Below, in pieces: positions 61,800 through 64,000 of a DNA stretch of 64,000 nucleotides; position 1 is the first letter of the stretch, and every line of letters begins with the position of its first letter. A program made the translations under genes and the position numbers. The notes under the pieces were generated by a model. That model was not told where the DNA came from, did not search any database, and was given only the letters and a program-made list of their open reading frames with translations. Origin of the DNA: Dromiciops gliroides (taxonomy: Eukaryota; Chordata; Mammalia; Microbiotheria; Microbiotheriidae); the NCBI RefSeq assembly GCF_019393635.1, contig NC_057864.1, positions 480,249,617 through 480,313,616 on the forward strand, written 5' to 3'.

Positions 61800-62516
61800 C
61801 AGGCGTACTTGGCTTTATCGCACTGTGTAGATATTCAGTTTTTTACAAATTGAAGCTCCAACAGCATCTGCTCATGCTATGTCACATTTTGACAATTCTC
61901 ACAATTTTTCAAATTTCTCCATCATTATTATATCTGTTACGGCGATCAGTTATCTGCTAACTTTGACGTTAACATTGTAATTGTTTGGGGGCCCATGAGC
62001 CATGCCCATATGGGATGGTGAATTTAAGTCCATAAGCGTTGTGTGTGTTCTGACTTGTCACCATCCCACAGTCCCCCCATCTTCCTCTTCTCAGGCTTCC
62101 ATATTCCCTGAGACAGAACAACATTGAAATTAGGCCAGTGAATAACCCTAAAATAACCTAAGTGTTCAAGTGAAAGGAAGAGGCAGTCAATGAGTCAAAC
62201 TTCATTGTCCTATCTCAAGAAATTGCCACTTTCACCCCAGCCTTCAGCAGCCATGGCTCTGATTCATGAGCAGCCATCAACATCAGGGCATTTGTTGAAG
62301 GCTTACACGATGCTTAGTATTTTTTAGCAATATAGTATTTTCTAATTAATGTATTTACGTTGGTTTTTTAAAACATACTATTGCACACTTAGCAAACTAT
62401 AGTAGAGTGTAAACATAACTTTTATACACATTGGGAAACCAAAAAATTCACATGACTCGCTTTGTTGTGATAGTCTCTTTATTGTGGTGGTCTGGAATCT
62501 CTCTGAGGCATGCCTA
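61800..62516 (+). mobile_element. Tigger1-type DNA transposon, internally deleted
   Basis: 717 bases between TA dinucleotides. The left end is CAGGCGTACTTGG with TTTTTTACAAATTGAAGCTC; the right end is AACCAAAAAATTCACATGAC with GAGGCATGCCT. Both flanks match Tigger1 (pogo group) as I know it, but the transposase region is missing. The junction is at GTGAAAGGAAGAG (62170-62182). Confidence 0.85.
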
Positions 62517-62518
62517 TA

Positions 62519-63885
62519 CCCCCTTGGACCCCGATGTCCATTTCTGGCTTCGTGATCTTCTCCAGGGTCCTTCAGACATCATTTGTGCCCCGTGAGGTAC
62601 CAGAAGTAGGTGGAGTTGACCCCGCTTGACATAGCTTGGAAGTTTCTCTGACACATTTCAGAGACACCACTCCTCAGACACGATACCGTCAGGTGTAGAC
62701 CCCTCACTCCACCCCCCTCAGCAGGGCACTGCTTTTGCCATGACGGAGAAGCAGAGAAAGGTTCTGATAGGAGAACGTTGAGCAGCCCAAAGTGCCTTGC
62801 CAATGAGGCCAAAGGAAAAGGCTGTTGTGTAATAACCTCTAATGTGTCTCCAGGGGGTCAGACAAATGGCATTCCTCTTGTACTCCAAAGAGTCAGCACT
62901 TTCCTGGGTCAGAAGCCAGGCTGTTCCTTTTGATGTCGTGGGTGTTTTCAAAGCGCTTTACAAGGAATTAGTTAATACGCTCTCCTGGTGAGGTAGGCAA
63001 AAATCTCCCATTGAACTGATGTGGTCACTGAAGAACAGGAAGGTTAAAAACCTTATTTCAAGCAGGGTGGAGCATTTTGTTCATGCAAATCAGTTCACTG
63101 AAAAAAATTCCCCATTACTCACCGTCTTTTGCTCTTGTGATCTTCTGCATAAAGGGATGGTAATGTGTGCCAACTGTGTGCCTGGGAAAGGCACTTGTCT
63201 CTGGGTCTCTTTTCTCTGTCCAAAATGAGGCAGTCAGACCGGAGTCCTTTTGGGGGCTGGCATTCATAGCTTCTCCATCCAGATACGGTGTGGCTTAACT
63301 AATTGGGTGTAAGGAGGGGCTTTGAATAATACCCGAATGCTAAAAGTCCCAGTTCCCCAGAGCCTCATTATCCAGTGTGGCATTTAGGGAGACAGTGAAA
63401 CCTCCATTGTGTCCTTTGGCACCAGCCTAGATCTGCTGTTACTACAATAATCTTTCTGCTGCTGGTGCTTTAGGCTCACTTTTTCATAGGGCAAGTGAGT
63501 CGTTGTTTTGCAATGTGTTGTCTTTCACAGGGCTCCTCCCTCCTGTTGTGTTCTCCCAGCAACCTCAGTGGATGCTGGTGAAGTCTTGATTTCTCAAGTT
63601 TGGTGGTTGGTGGAGTAGCTTTGGCTCCGATAAGAACTCTGGATTTCGAAACTTAAATAGCTCTCTAGCTGTATTTCTGATTGTTTCTTGGAAGGTCTCG
63701 GAAGGTTTCATTCAGAAGGAATTTGCTTTCTCTTCTGGTTTGGTCTTCTGGTGCCTATGTGTGAAATGTCAGAACAACATCAATATTAGCTGATTTTTAG
63801 GACCAAAGGGCAAATATTACTTTAGACTGGTTAGCCCCATCTCTTTCTTCTGGTTTGGAGTTTGAGGTATCTTGGCCTCAACTGG
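62519..63885. other. PARL intron 4, right part, single-copy
   Basis: About 1.4 kb without recognised repeats or exons. Confidence 0.35.
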
Positions 63886-63887
63886 AA

Positions 63888-63965
63888 GTCAAAGATCATT
63901 TGACCTGAAAAGGGACCTTTGAAATCTCTGAGCCCGACCTCTTCCTTTTACAGCTTAGGAAATTG
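63888..63965 (-). mobile_element. MIR fragment, antisense
   Basis: AAAAGGGACCTTTGAAATCT and TTTTACAGCTTAGGAAATTG. Confidence 0.5.
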
Positions 63966-64000
63966 CTTCCCTTTTCGCCCCCTCTATAAAACCCCCCTAC

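Larger units (their letters stand above)
47267..64000 (+). other. PARL: PARL gene, 5' part (exons 1-4; runs off the right edge)
   Basis: Four coding exons join in phase to give the first 169 residues of PARL, the presenilin-associated rhomboid-like serine protease of the inner mitochondrial membrane. PARL cleaves PINK1 and PGAM5 and acts in mitophagy and apoptosis. Nearly identical blocks to human include GFRKAPRK, YKRSAL, CAFGSAAIWQYESLKSRVQSY and NKWWN-LSDGQRTVTG. The Ser-His catalytic dyad and the six-helix rhomboid core are on exons outside the window. Introns here are 4.2, 0.96 and 2.3 kb, and the fourth exceeds 8.8 kb. In human, PARL lies on 3q27, away from ANKMY1-DUSP28. Confidence 0.95.

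Noticed and set aside
1-64000. CRISPR arrays, operons, phage or plasmid features
   Set aside because: Spliced genes, CpG islands and mammalian repeats show a vertebrate chromosome. Direct repeats are microsatellites or target duplications.

Overview
This 64-kb window is a vertebrate nuclear locus, almost certainly from a marsupial and most likely an Australian one. The clearest sign is about two dozen young copies of a tRNA-derived SINE that opens with GGCAGCTAGGTGG, has a B-box-like AGTTCAAATCC and ends in a short A tail, usually with intact target-site duplications. This is the WSINE1/WALLSI-type SINE of Australian marsupials, while the long-tailed SINE typical of the opossum is not seen. 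Marsupial-type L1 3' ends, RTE, L2, CR1/L3 and MIR fragments, hAT, mariner and Tigger relics and one solo LTR fill most of the remaining space. There is no bacterial or plasmid content and no CRISPR.

Three host genes can be supported by splice-consistent exons. (1) ANKMY1 lies on the minus strand in the left third. Three coding exons (1440-1583, 12293-12479, 18268-18426) join in phase, and the first two encode MORN repeats. The gene continues off the left edge, and a CpG island at about 20.23-21.16 kb is its probable promoter. (2) DUSP28 lies on the plus strand at 40041-41193, with two exons encoding a complete 180-residue atypical dual-specificity phosphatase. (3) PARL lies on the plus strand from 47267 onward. 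Its first four coding exons (169 residues: mitochondrial leader, P-beta region and first membrane helix) are present. The rhomboid catalytic core lies beyond the right edge.

Layout: 1-21.2 kb is ANKMY1 and its introns, rich in nested transposons. 21.2-39.8 kb is intergenic and made of repeats plus several single-copy stretches. 39.8-41.3 kb is DUSP28 with its CpG island and a GC-box array in the intron. 41.3-46.8 kb is intergenic. 46.8-64 kb is the PARL CpG island and PARL introns 1-4. In human, as I recall it, ANKMY1 and DUSP28 are neighbours on 2q37.3 while PARL is on 3q27, so the DUSP28-PARL junction here marks a conserved-synteny break between lineages. The three genes have no obvious shared pathway. 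PARL is a mitochondrial inner-membrane protease, DUSP28 a weakly active phosphatase, and ANKMY1 a MORN/ankyrin/MYND protein of uncertain function.

No wholly new system is evident. The observations most worth checking are the DUSP28-PARL junction with a CTCF-like site beside it, the replacement of the human PARL phosphorylation cluster, a 7SL-RNA-derived relic, two SINEs sharing one target site, an internally deleted Tigger element, and an unnamed repeat family with four copies. Repeat boundaries were placed by eye and are good to roughly 5-20 bases unless a target-site duplication fixes them.
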